Positions 1 to 5,571 are shown, counted from the stretch's first letter. The stretch: 5,729 nt of DNA from an uncultured Collinsella sp. (GCA_900556285.1 USOF01000098.1:1-5729); one strand, 5' to 3'. The notes: generated by a model not told the origin, from the letters alone. Program-made: numbers and translations.

Positions 1-709
1 GAGACAGGTCGCGCAGCGTGCTCGGCACGTCGCCGGCCACGATACGCTGGGCGATACCCTCGACGATGGCCGTCTTGCCGACGCCTGGCTCGCCTATGAG
101 CACGGGGTTGTTCTTGGTGCGGCGGGACAGGACCTGAATAGTACGACGGATCTCGTCGGTACGGCCGATGACCGGGTCGAGCTTGCCGGCGCGGGCCAGA
201 TCGCAGATGTTGCGACCGTACTGCTCCAACGCCTCAAACTGAGTCTTGTCCTCGGCAGACGTCACGCGGTCATCGCCGCGCAGCTCCTCATAGACCTGCT
301 CGATGCGCTCCTTGGTCACGCCGGCGTCGCGCAGAACGCGGCCGGCCTCGCCCTTGTCCTCGGCAAGCGCCATCAGCAGATGCTCAGTCACCACAAAGCT
401 GTCGCCCATCTTGGTGGCCTTCTTCTCGGCCTTTTCGATGACGCGGACGAGCTCGTTGGACAGGCCCATCTGCTGGCCCTCGCCCGAAACCTTGGGCGCG
501 TGGTCAATGGCATCTTGTGTGGAGCGTGCGAGCTGGGCCGGGTCGGCACCGATGCGCTCGATAATCACGGAGATATTGCGCTCGCCGGCACCGAGCAGGG
601 CAGACAGCAGATGAATCGGCTCCACCGCGCCGGCCTGCGCATCGGCAGCCGTGCTCATGGCGGTCTGCAGCGCCTCGCGCGACGTCATTGCTAGCTTATC
701 GATTCTCAT
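1..709 (-). CDS. clpB: ATP-dependent disaggregase ClpB, N-terminal part (runs off left edge)
   Basis: ClpB is the cytosolic Hsp100 AAA+ hexamer that, with DnaK, threads proteins out of aggregates after heat stress. The 236 visible residues start [17 protein letters not shown], matching the MRxDxLT start of the family. Residues 1-145 form the double Clp N-terminal repeat ([11 protein letters not shown] near 30-40, [13 protein letters not shown] near 108-120). Residues 155-236 enter the first AAA+ domain, with [19 protein letters not shown] (176-194) and Walker A GEPGVGKT at 206-213. The order and wording of these blocks separate ClpB from ClpA and ClpC. The start is fixed by GAGAGGTGA at 715-723, six bases upstream. 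Walker B, the coiled-coil middle domain and the second AAA+ module lie outside the window. The full protein is usually about 860 residues, so roughly a quarter is seen. Confidence 0.96.
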   Translation of the reverse strand, partial: MRIDKLAMTSREALQTAMSTAADAQAGAVEPIHLLSALLGAGERNISVIIERIGADPAQLARSTQDAIDHAPKVSGEGQQMGLSNELVRVIEKAEKKATKMGDSFVVTEHLLMALAEDKGEAGRVLRDAGVTKERIEQVYEELRGDDRVTSAEDKTQFEALEQYGRNICDLARAGKLDPVIGRTDEIRRTIQVLSRRTKNNPVLIGEPGVGKTAIVEGIAQRIVAGDVPSTLRDLS

Positions 710-729
710 GGAATCACCTCTCTTGGGGT

Positions 730-749
730 AGCCGCCCTACGGGGCGGCT
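730..749 (-). promoter_or_regulatory. Leader hairpin just upstream of the clpB ribosome site
   Basis: AGCCGCCC and GGGCGGCT form a perfect 8-bp GC-rich stem around a 4-base loop. It ends six bases before the GAGAGGTGA ribosome site of clpB. No T-run follows on either strand, so it is a poor intrinsic terminator. It probably forms in the clpB 5' leader, where it could stabilise the message or affect ribosome access. The role is inference; the hairpin is seen directly. Confidence 0.5.
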
Positions 750-787
750 TCACGTTGTTCGAGAAGTATTGTTGCCAGCTTTGCGCG

Positions 788-823
788 ATCTTATACACAA
801 ATCTAAGTCTCTATATATAAGAT
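788..823 (-). promoter_or_regulatory. Candidate clpB promoter/operator with 8-bp inverted repeat
   Basis: ATCTTATA (788-795) and TATAAGAT (816-823) are an exact inverted repeat with a 20-base spacer. On the minus strand the downstream half gives TGTGTATAAG, an extended -10-like sequence (TATAAG at 795-790), which would give a clpB leader of about 75 bases. A second A/T-rich box (TATATA) lies inside the repeat. No convincing -35 box is present at 16-18 bases, as would suit an activator-dependent or repressed promoter. I see neither a CIRCE (TTAGCACTC-N9-GAGTGCTAA) nor a HAIR (CTTGAGT-N7-ACTCAAG) heat-shock operator here. Confidence 0.35.
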
Positions 824-855
824 TTTCTGAGTGATTGATGGATAGGGTACTGAGA

Positions 856-879
856 CGTCGGTCCACTGTATCCCCGACG
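856..879. repeat. Small GC hairpin CGTCGG/CCGACG
   Basis: CGTCGG (856-861) and CCGACG (874-879) form a 6-bp stem with a 12-base loop. It lies between the clpB promoter region and the first 57-bp palindrome. There is no T-run on either strand and I found no other copy in the window. Apart from this hairpin and the repeats listed separately, I see no gene or other signal in the 710-1077 intergenic stretch. Confidence 0.3.
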
Positions 880-886
880 CCCGTTT

Positions 887-943
887 GTCTCAATCTGTAA
901 CATCTAATCGGCAAATAGGGCTCTATCTGTTACAAATCGAGAC
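887..943. repeat. 57-bp palindromic repeat, copy 1 (loop type I)
   Basis: The left arm GTCTCAATCTGTAACA (887-902) and right arm TGTTACAAATCGAGAC (928-943) pair over 16 positions with two imperfect pairs. They enclose a 25-base loop containing TCGGCAAATA. The same architecture (16 + 25 + 16 bases) recurs at 969-1025, 2762-2818 and 2842-2898. The loop matches that of the copy at 2842-2898 at 20 of 25 positions in direct orientation. It reads as a non-coding palindromic repeat of REP/MITE type; the family has no name I recognise. Confidence 0.8.
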
Positions 944-968
944 GAGCAGAAAACACCCAAAATCGAAA

Positions 969-1025
969 ATCTAAATCTGTAACACCAGGCCCACTTTTAG
1001 CGGCCAAGATGTTACAGATCGAGAC
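969..1025. repeat. 57-bp palindromic repeat, copy 2 (loop type II)
   Basis: The arms are ATCTAAATCTGTAACA (969-984) and TGTTACAGATCGAGAC (1010-1025). They enclose a 25-base loop with its own GGCC...GGCC inner stem around a CTTTTAG core. The left arm is identical to that of the copy at 2842 and the right arm identical to that of the copy at 2762. The loop is unlike the TCGGCAAATA type. A 25-base spacer separates it from copy 1, and it abuts the hairpin at 1035-1069. Confidence 0.8.
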
Positions 1026-1034
1026 AGACCGAAA

Positions 1035-1069
1035 ACCACCACAAAGAGGGCAGGCACCTTTGTGGTGGT
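1035..1069 (-). repeat. CACCACAAAG hairpin 1; possible terminator of the 1078-1749 gene
   Basis: ACCACCACAAAG (1035-1046) and CTTTGTGGTGGT (1058-1069) form a perfect 12-bp stem around an 11-base loop that includes GGGCAGGCAC. An outer 6-bp stem, AGACCG (1026-1031) with CGGTCT (1072-1077), can stack on it. On the minus strand the hairpin starts nine bases after the TAG stop of the neighbouring gene and is followed by TTTTC, so it may act as a weak intrinsic terminator. It is one of four related hairpins in the window. Confidence 0.75.
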
Positions 1070-1077
1070 CGCGGTCT

Positions 1078-1749
1078 CTACTCCTTCGCCGAACCCGTAC
1101 TTCCCGATTCGACGGTCCAGGGCATCTCATCCTCGAACAGCCATGTACGGGCAGACCCACTATCGCGTGCAGTCTGCGGGTCAGGCAAGCAGGTCTGTTT
1201 ATAGGCATCTTGGATACACTGACCCATAAAATCGTTGAGCTCGGTCTGGTCGCCCTCCATGACATAGGCGACATCGCCGTCCATGATGTAGATGCCCGGA
1301 CCCTCATTGCCCTCGTAGCCCGGATCGTACGAGACATCACATAACTTTGCGCCGTTTGCAGTGTCCAGCTCGATGGAAGAGTGGCATCCGCCAACCATGT
1401 CGTTCGCTTTTGCCCGATAGGACGCATATCCGTACCAACGCTTAAATGTTTTGCCCTTGAGTAGCTCGGACGCCCTATCGATCAGGCTTGTATCCGTGGT
1501 ATAGCGCATGGCCCCAAGCTGAATACGCGGATAATTGCTAATACCCAGCACAGCCGGCTGCTCATCAAAATCAACGGTAATGGTCTCGGGCTTGTCGTCG
1601 CCGGTCAGAAGTTCGACAGATTGAGTCACAGGCTTGACCACCGGCTCCGTCACCGCAGCAGGTAGAAATGCCATACCGACAGCGCCCGCGCCAACCACAG
1701 CGATCGCAAGCGCCAAGACAATCAATCCAATACGGGCAGGACTTCTCAC
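1078..1749 (-). CDS. Hypothetical membrane-anchored exterior protein with four cysteines
   Basis: I do not recognise this family. From the chosen GTG start the protein has 223 residues. The frame is open further upstream (GTG at 1764 and 1788), but GTG at 1749 has the best ribosome site, GAGGTG at 1757-1762 with seven bases spacing. A TATCAT -10-like box at 1796-1791 would leave the 1788 start untranscribed or almost leaderless. Residues 2-6 are basic, 7-31 form one hydrophobic helix (IGLIVLALAIAVVGAGAVG), and no lipobox Cys follows. A signal anchor or uncleaved signal peptide, with the rest outside the cell, is therefore likely. The exterior part is acidic, with C122, C137, C178 and C187 able to form two disulfides. 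The C-terminal tail is low-complexity (ESGSTGSAKE). It is divergent from the 1984 gene and shows no clear similarity to it beyond size and topology. Confidence 0.75.
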   Translation of the reverse strand: MRSPARIGLIVLALAIAVVGAGAVGMAFLPAAVTEPVVKPVTQSVELLTGDDKPETITVDFDEQPAVLGISNYPRIQLGAMRYTTDTSLIDRASELLKGKTFKRWYGYASYRAKANDMVGGCHSSIELDTANGAKLCDVSYDPGYEGNEGPGIYIMDGDVAYVMEGDQTELNDFMGQCIQDAYKQTCLPDPQTARDSGSARTWLFEDEMPWTVESGSTGSAKE

Positions 1750-1820
1750 AGCAAAGCACCTCACAATGCAAGCCTTCACCACCTGCACTAATGATATCGC
1801 CAGCCAGCACTATTACCTAA

Positions 1821-1837
1821 AGGAGCCGCGCGCTCCT
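1821..1837. repeat. Short hairpin AGGAGC/GCTCCT beside CACCACAA hairpin 2
   Basis: AGGAGC (1821-1826) and GCTCCT (1832-1837) form a perfect 6-bp stem with a CGCGC loop. It ends one base before the CACCACAA hairpin at 1839-1873, giving two stacked hairpins in the divergent intergenic region. Neither strand has a T-run after it. Confidence 0.4.
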
Positions 1838-1838
1838 C

Positions 1839-1873
1839 ACCACCACAAGGGGGACAGGCACCTTTGTGGTGGT
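1839..1873 (+). repeat. CACCACAA hairpin 2, between divergent genes
   Basis: ACCACCACAA (1839-1848) and TTGTGGTGGT (1864-1873) form a 10-bp stem, extendable by two G-C pairs past a bulge. The loop carries GGGGGACAGGCACC. One A is missing from the left arm compared with the other copies, so the CAAAGG/CCTTTG part is imperfect. It is followed by TTTTCG. Because both flanking genes start away from it, it does not terminate either of them, which favours a repeat-element origin over a terminator role. The 1892-1900 flank ACCATCTCG also occurs after hairpin 3 at 2759-2767. Confidence 0.75.
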
Positions 1874-1983
1874 TTTCGACGCTAACGGTCGACCATCTCG
1901 CGCCATGAGATTAAACTTGAATTGTTCTCTGAACATATCCATTTCTGCCTATCCTCAACAGATCTTTGTCTCGAGGAGCGCAT

Positions 1984-2652
1984 ATGAAGCCGTCTCATTC
2001 CACCGGTCGCAACGTCATCGCCATTCTCGCCATACCCATCGTGATGCTCTTCCTTATCGTCATCACGCCCTTTTCTTTTGGTATCGCCTCGCCCTTCGAT
2101 CTTTGCGGGATGATCGACGCCGGCTCGCGTGCCACCTCGCTCTCCTTTGTCTGCCGTGGCGTGTTCTACGAATATGCAATTCCCACCGGAAGTTGGCAGT
2201 CCAAGTTACCGTTGCTCGGCAAGGTCGACGGATGCTCCCCCTATTTCTGCCTTGAACCTCAGGCGCTAAACTATCTGATCGACGACCAGCCACTCGGCTC
2301 CATCACCCTCGCCTACGACTACGCACCAAACACCGATGAGCGCCACATGAACCAAGTCCTCGACAAGCTGCTTGGACAGTGCGGGCTCACCGCGGAAGCC
2401 GGTCGAACCATCTATAGCAACCAGAAATTAAAGCGAACAGAACTCCGCCGTGTCGGAAAAATCAAAGGGCGAAACGGGGCTGCCTACTGGCAGGCCTGGG
2501 CGACACGCGACAAGAGCGAATTCGGGCACAGCACCTATACGGTCACCGTCTACACCAAAGATGGAATCAAGGACGATGTTGACGATTTCGCGTCATCCAA
2601 ACTCGGCATCCCCAAAACAACCAAACCCGCCAGCCCAGATGAAATTCTGTAG
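1984..2652 (+). CDS. Hypothetical membrane-anchored exterior protein with five cysteines
   Basis: I do not recognise this family. It is a 222-residue protein. ATG at 1984 is chosen because GAGGAG (1973-1978) sits five bases before it; an in-frame TTG at 1966 has no ribosome site. After a basic N-terminus (MKPSHSTGRN), residues 11-37 form one hydrophobic segment (VIAILAIPIVMLFLIVITPF), and the remainder is soluble and probably outside the cell. Cysteines are at 41, 57, 84, 89 and 133, with 84 and 89 in GCSPYFC. The C-terminal half alternates polar and aromatic residues (HSTYTVTVYTKDG near 182-194), as in a beta-rich domain. It ends in a Lys/Pro tail. It is divergent from the 1078-1749 gene, with which it shares size and topology but no clear sequence similarity. 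The promoter is not clear. Confidence 0.8.
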   Translation: MKPSHSTGRNVIAILAIPIVMLFLIVITPFSFGIASPFDLCGMIDAGSRATSLSFVCRGVFYEYAIPTGSWQSKLPLLGKVDGCSPYFCLEPQALNYLIDDQPLGSITLAYDYAPNTDERHMNQVLDKLLGQCGLTAEAGRTIYSNQKLKRTELRRVGKIKGRNGAAYWQAWATRDKSEFGHSTYTVTVYTKDGIKDDVDDFASSKLGIPKTTKPASPDEIL

Positions 2653-2708
2653 AGACGCTCATTAGAATGTCGTTCAACGAGCACGGCAACATCGAGCTCG
2701 CCCCCCAC

Positions 2709-2739
2709 CACCACAAAGGAGACAGGAGCCTTTGTGGTG
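2709..2739 (+). repeat. CACCACAAAGG hairpin 3, downstream of the 1984-2652 gene
   Basis: CACCACAAAGG (2709-2719) and CCTTTGTGGTG (2729-2739) form a perfect 11-bp stem around the loop AGACAGGAG. It lies 56 bases after the stop of the upstream gene. It is followed by ATCTTCGG and not by a T-run, so termination would be weak. It opens the composite repeat of this region: hairpin, then the palindromes at 2762 and 2842, then the reversed hairpin at 2903. Between 2653 and 2708 I see nothing else. Confidence 0.75.
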
Positions 2740-2761
2740 ATCTTCGGCCCCGGCGTTCACC

Positions 2762-2818
2762 ATCTCGATCTATAACATCTAGCTGCCGTTTTGGACCTCA
2801 GATGTTACAGATCGAGAC
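2762..2818. repeat. 57-bp palindromic repeat, copy 3 (loop type II)
   Basis: The arms are ATCTCGATCTATAACA (2762-2777) and TGTTACAGATCGAGAC (2803-2818), with a 25-base loop. TCT and AGA at the loop ends extend the stem to 19 bp. The loop core is TGCCGTTTTGG. It matches the loop of copy 2 at only about half the positions, so loop type II is a loose class while the arms are conserved. It is followed after 23 bases by copy 4. Confidence 0.8.
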
Positions 2819-2841
2819 GAAATGTTCAGCAGTTCCCGTTT

Positions 2842-2898
2842 ATCTAAATCTGTAACAACTACTCGGCAAATAAGGGTCTACCTGTTACAGAACGAGAC
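2842..2898. repeat. 57-bp palindromic repeat, copy 4 (loop type I)
   Basis: The arms are ATCTAAATCTGTAACA (2842-2857) and TGTTACAGAACGAGAC (2883-2898), with a 25-base loop containing CTCGGCAAATAAGGGTCTA. The loop agrees with copy 1 at 20 of 25 positions, although the two copies are about 1.9 kb apart. That degree of loop conservation suggests the loop is functional or the copies share a recent origin. Confidence 0.8.
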
Positions 2899-2902
2899 AA
2901 CA

Positions 2903-2943
2903 AAAACCGCCACAAAGGTGTCTGCCCCCTTTGTGGCGGTTTT
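2903..2943. repeat. CGCCACAAAGG hairpin 4, reversed loop and compensatory stem change; possible bidirectional terminator
   Basis: AAAACCGCCACAAAGG (2903-2918) and CCTTTGTGGCGGTTTT (2928-2943) form a perfect 16-bp stem, the longest of the four related hairpins. The loop TGTCTGCCC reads as the reverse complement of the GGGGACAGGCACC-type loop, so this copy is inverted. Relative to the others, one A-T pair (CACCAC/GTGGTG) is replaced by G-C (CGCCAC/GTGGCG) on both arms. With U-runs of four or five on both sides, it could terminate transcripts from either direction, where the 1984-2652 gene and the hydratase gene converge. Confidence 0.75.
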
Positions 2944-2947
2944 CGAC

Positions 2948-2978
2948 AAAAAGAAGCCGCCCCGACAACAGAGGCGGC
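2948..2978 (-). terminator. Intrinsic terminator of the hydratase gene
   Basis: On the minus strand, GCCGCCTC (2978-2971) and GGGGCGGC (2963-2956) form an 8-bp stem with one G-T pair and a 7-base loop. TTCTTTTT (2955-2948) follows directly. This is a canonical Rho-independent terminator for transcripts coming from the gene that stops at 3116. It lies about 140 bases after that stop, beyond the 23-bp inverted repeat. Confidence 0.8.
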
Positions 2979-3032
2979 ATCAAGCAAGTCTATTTTTAGC
3001 GTCCCTCAAGACCCAACGAGAACGTCGCGGTA

Positions 3033-3104
3033 GCCCCGGACACACCTTTCCCTCGGGCGACCCTCGCGAAGCGCGTGAGCACGAGGGAAAGGTGTGTCCG
3101 GGGC
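3033..3104. repeat. Perfect 23-bp inverted repeat, 26-base spacer
   Basis: The left arm at 3033-3055 (beginning GCCCCGGACACACC) and the right arm at 3082-3104 (ending GGTGTGTCCGGGGC) are exact reverse complements over 23 bases. The spacer can form an inner hairpin (CTCGCG 3063-3068 with CGTGAG 3074-3079). It begins 11 bases after the hydratase stop on the minus strand and would form a very stable stem in that 3' untranslated region. No T-run follows on either strand, and a separate good terminator lies further on, so it looks more like a REP-type or protective element than a terminator. The AAAGGTGT run is shared with hairpin 4. Confidence 0.85.
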
Positions 3105-3115
3105 GTACAGCAACG

Positions 3116-5416
3116 TTACTCGGCAGCGGCCTTGAACTTGTTGTAGTTGATCAAGCAGCCGGCCTTGACGATGGCACGCTCTTCGGCCGTCATATCGGCA
3201 ATGTAGAGCCCAATCTGCTCGACCGTACCGTCGGCACGCACCACGTAGGCGGCGATGTCCTTTAGGTCGCCATCGAGCGCGGCGCGGATACCCGGCACAA
3301 AGACGTAATCGCCCACCTCAAAGTTGGGCTCGGCCTCCATCTGGAAAGGCACCATGCCCCAGTTCATCACGTTGGAGCGATAGCGCTTGGTGGCGTACTC
3401 GTGGACGATGTTGGCCAGGCCGCCAATCACGCGCTGGCAGCTCGCGGCCTGCTCGCGGGCAGAACCGTCACCGGGCTTCTTGGCATAGAGCATGGAGCCG
3501 TACTCAGTCGCCTTGGCATCGGCCGCGACACCCGCGCCGGTCAGCGCCTCAAACACGCTGGCAAGCTCGGCATCGAGTGCCACCAGGTCGCCCGCTGCCT
3601 CGCCGGCAATGCGGCGCTTTTCCACCGCGTCGACCTCCTTGGAGCGGCCCACGTAGGCAGGGTCGCGACGGCTGAGCGTAAACTCGGCCAGACCCAGCGG
3701 GTTGGAGCGGAAGGAGCTCGTCTCGCCCGAGGGAATGAGCTCGTCGGTCGTAGTGACCGGGTCCATGATCTTGGAGCACACCTTGAGCAGGATGTCGTCG
3801 CCGAGAGGCTCCATCGCAGGCCACGGCTTGATGTTGGGACCCTCGACCAGCTCGTCGGCAGGCTCCGCCTTGCCAAAGCCCCAGTACACGCGCTTCTTGT
3901 ACGGCGCGTCGTCAAAGGTGTACTCGCAGGCCTCGTCCCAAGTCTCCTCGGGCAGGTCGGTCGCTGGCGTCAGGATGCCGCCGTTGGCAGCCGTCGCCGC
4001 AATGGAGCGGGCGTCCATCAGGGCCACGGCGCTCAGCTGGCCATTACCCGGCTTGGAACCCTCGCGGTTGGGGAAGTTGCGCGTGGTGTGGCGGATGGAC
4101 AGGCCGTTGTTGGCAGGCGTGTCGCCGGCACCGAAGCACGGGCCGCAGAACGCCGTGCGCACGATCGCGCCGGCCTCCATAAGGTCGTACATGTAGCCGC
4201 GGCGCGTGAGCTCGAGCGCCACGGGCTGACTCGTGGGATAGACCGACAGCGAGAACTCGCCGCAGCCGGTGTTGGCGCCCTTGAGCACGCGGGCAGCCTG
4301 GACCACGGAGTCGTAGTTGCCGCCCGAGCAGCCGGCGATGACGCCCTGCTGCACGTGCAGCTTGCCGTCGACGATCTTGTCGAGCAGGCTAAAGTGTGTC
4401 TTGCCCTCGCCGATCTTGGCTGCCTCGAGCTCGACCTCGTGCAGGATGTCCTCGAGGTTCTCGTTGAGCTCGTCGATCTCAAAACCGTTGGAAGGATGGA
4501 ACGGCAGGGCAATCATAGGCTTGATGCTCGACAGGTCGACCTCGACGCAGCCGTCGTAGTAGGCGACATCGGCGGGCTTGAGCTCGCGATAGTCGTCGCC
4601 GCGGCCGTGCATGGTCAAAAACGCGTGCGTGTCCTCGTCGGTGGCCCAAATGGAGGAGAGGCAGGTGGTCTCGGTGGTCATGACGTCGACGCCGTTGCGG
4701 TAGTCGGTCGTCATGCTCGCGATGCCGGGGCCCACGAACTCCATGACCTTGTTCTTGACGTAACCCTTGGCAAAGACGGCGCGGATGATGGCGAGCGCTA
4801 CGTCGTGCGGGCCGACGCCGGGGCGCGGGGCACCCGTGAGGTAGATGGCCACGACGCCGGGATAGGCAACGTCGTAGGTATCGCGCAGCAACTGCTTTGC
4901 CAGTTCGCCGCCGCCCTCGCCCACGGCCATGGTGCCCAGGGCGCCGTAGCGGGTGTGCGAGTCGGAACCCAGGATCATCTTGCCGCAGCCGGCGAAGTTC
5001 TCACGCATAAAGGAGTGGATGACCGCGATGTGCGGCGGGACGAAAATGCCGCCGTACTTTTTGGCAGCCGAGAGGCCAAAGACGTGGTCGTCCTCGTTGA
5101 TGGTGCCGCCCACGGCGCACAGCGAGTTGTGGCAGTTGGTGAGCACGTAGGGCAGCGGGAACTGCTCCATGCCCGAAGCGCGCGCCGTCTGGATAATGCC
5201 GACGAAGGTGATGTCGTGGCTCGCCATGGCGTCGAAGCGGATCTTGAGCGCCTCGGGGTCGCCCGACGTGTTATGTGCCTGAAGAATCGAATAAGCGATG
5301 GTGCCGCGCTTGGCATCCTCGGGCGTCTGCGCAATGCCGCGCTCTGCAGCCTCGGCCGCAGGCACAACTTCGCTGCCGCCGCGCAGGTAGATGCCGTCCT
5401 CGTACAGCTTGACCAT
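3116..5416 (-). CDS. Aconitase-superfamily [4Fe-4S] hydratase (YbhJ-like), full length
   Basis: This is a cytosolic aconitase-family hydro-lyase of 766 residues; the true substrate is not evident. ATG at 5416 is chosen because GGGAG (5422-5426) lies five bases upstream. The frame is open to a GTG at 5518, but that extension has no ribosome site. Domains 1-3 hold IIH-type VIHSF (H134), the DSHT motif at 152-155 and the cluster ligands C363 ([11 protein letters not shown]), C424 and C427 (FCGPCFG). RNFPNR follows at 446-451. After a linker with [10 protein letters not shown], the C-terminal swivel domain carries [18 protein letters not shown] (651-658) and [12 protein letters not shown] (680-691). 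The one-chain order matches aconitase A, not LeuC/LeuD or AcnB. Several aconitase substrate residues differ: Asn before RNF is Thr, and GSSRE is GSARE. It could be an aconitase variant or a hydratase for another acid; YbhJ is the closest named group I can suggest. Confidence 0.9.
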   Translation of the reverse strand: MVKLYEDGIYLRGGSEVVPAAEAAERGIAQTPEDAKRGTIAYSILQAHNTSGDPEALKIRFDAMASHDITFVGIIQTARASGMEQFPLPYVLTNCHNSLCAVGGTINEDDHVFGLSAAKKYGGIFVPPHIAVIHSFMRENFAGCGKMILGSDSHTRYGALGTMAVGEGGGELAKQLLRDTYDVAYPGVVAIYLTGAPRPGVGPHDVALAIIRAVFAKGYVKNKVMEFVGPGIASMTTDYRNGVDVMTTETTCLSSIWATDEDTHAFLTMHGRGDDYRELKPADVAYYDGCVEVDLSSIKPMIALPFHPSNGFEIDELNENLEDILHEVELEAAKIGEGKTHFSLLDKIVDGKLHVQQGVIAGCSGGNYDSVVQAARVLKGANTGCGEFSLSVYPTSQPVALELTRRGYMYDLMEAGAIVRTAFCGPCFGAGDTPANNGLSIRHTTRNFPNREGSKPGNGQLSAVALMDARSIAATAANGGILTPATDLPEETWDEACEYTFDDAPYKKRVYWGFGKAEPADELVEGPNIKPWPAMEPLGDDILLKVCSKIMDPVTTTDELIPSGETSSFRSNPLGLAEFTLSRRDPAYVGRSKEVDAVEKRRIAGEAAGDLVALDAELASVFEALTGAGVAADAKATEYGSMLYAKKPGDGSAREQAASCQRVIGGLANIVHEYATKRYRSNVMNWGMVPFQMEAEPNFEVGDYVFVPGIRAALDGDLKDIAAYVVRADGTVEQIGLYIADMTAEERAIVKAGCLINYNKFKAAAE

Positions 5417-5431
5417 ACTGTCTCCCACTCT

Positions 5432-5448
5432 GCCCAAAAGATTTGGGC
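5432..5448 (-). promoter_or_regulatory. Hairpin next to the hydratase ribosome site
   Basis: On the minus strand GCCCAAA, a TCT loop and TTTGGGC form a perfect 7-bp hairpin ending five bases before GGGAG (5426-5422) and 15 bases before the ATG at 5416. If translation starts at 5416 it lies in the leader and could influence initiation. If the longer GTG start were used it would be inside the coding region. A TGAGATAAA extended -10-like sequence lies near 5519-5527 on the minus strand, without a clear -35. The hairpin is seen; regulation is inferred. Confidence 0.4.
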
Positions 5449-5571
5449 GCATAGCATACATTCGTTCAATATCGTGCCATAGAACGGTTGCAAGTGGGTT
5501 ACGAATCTGCACGTTCACTTTATCTCAGTAAAGCACAGAACGAGCCTAGTGTGAGCCAGCAGATTTAGTGC

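Noticed and set aside
303..694. Two overlapping plus-strand frames opposite clpB
   Set aside because: They lie antisense to strongly conserved ClpB sequence and have low-complexity Arg/Ser/Ala-rich translations.
887..1069. CRISPR array
   Set aside because: The repeats are few, palindromic over their whole length and paired in two unlike loop classes. There are no regular short repeats with unique spacers and no cas genes.
1009..1427. Plus-strand frame 1009-1344 and minus-strand frame 930-1427 overlapping the orphan gene
   Set aside because: Both run through repeat DNA (the palindromes and hairpin 1) and have no ribosome site. The 1078-1749 frame has a good ribosome site and a clear membrane anchor.
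1839..1873. Intrinsic terminator for a neighbouring gene
   Set aside because: Both neighbouring genes start facing away from it, so it cannot terminate them. The stem lacks a long T-run, and its sequence matches the dispersed hairpin family.
3033..3104. tRNA or structured RNA gene
   Set aside because: The sequence forms one long rod with a small inner hairpin. There is no cloverleaf, no T-loop GTTCRA motif and no anticodon arm.
2667..3265. Small plus-strand frames 2667-2855 and 2822-3265
   Set aside because: Their translations are mostly repeat, terminator and inverted-repeat sequence (the HHHK-type run comes from the CACCACAAAG arm). No ribosome site was seen.
3401..5482. Long plus-strand open frame (693 codons) antisense to the hydratase gene
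   Set aside because: It is an antisense shadow produced by G/C-biased third positions. Its translation is Ala/Val/Gly/His/Arg-rich with no recognisable motif, while the opposite strand encodes a clear aconitase-family protein.
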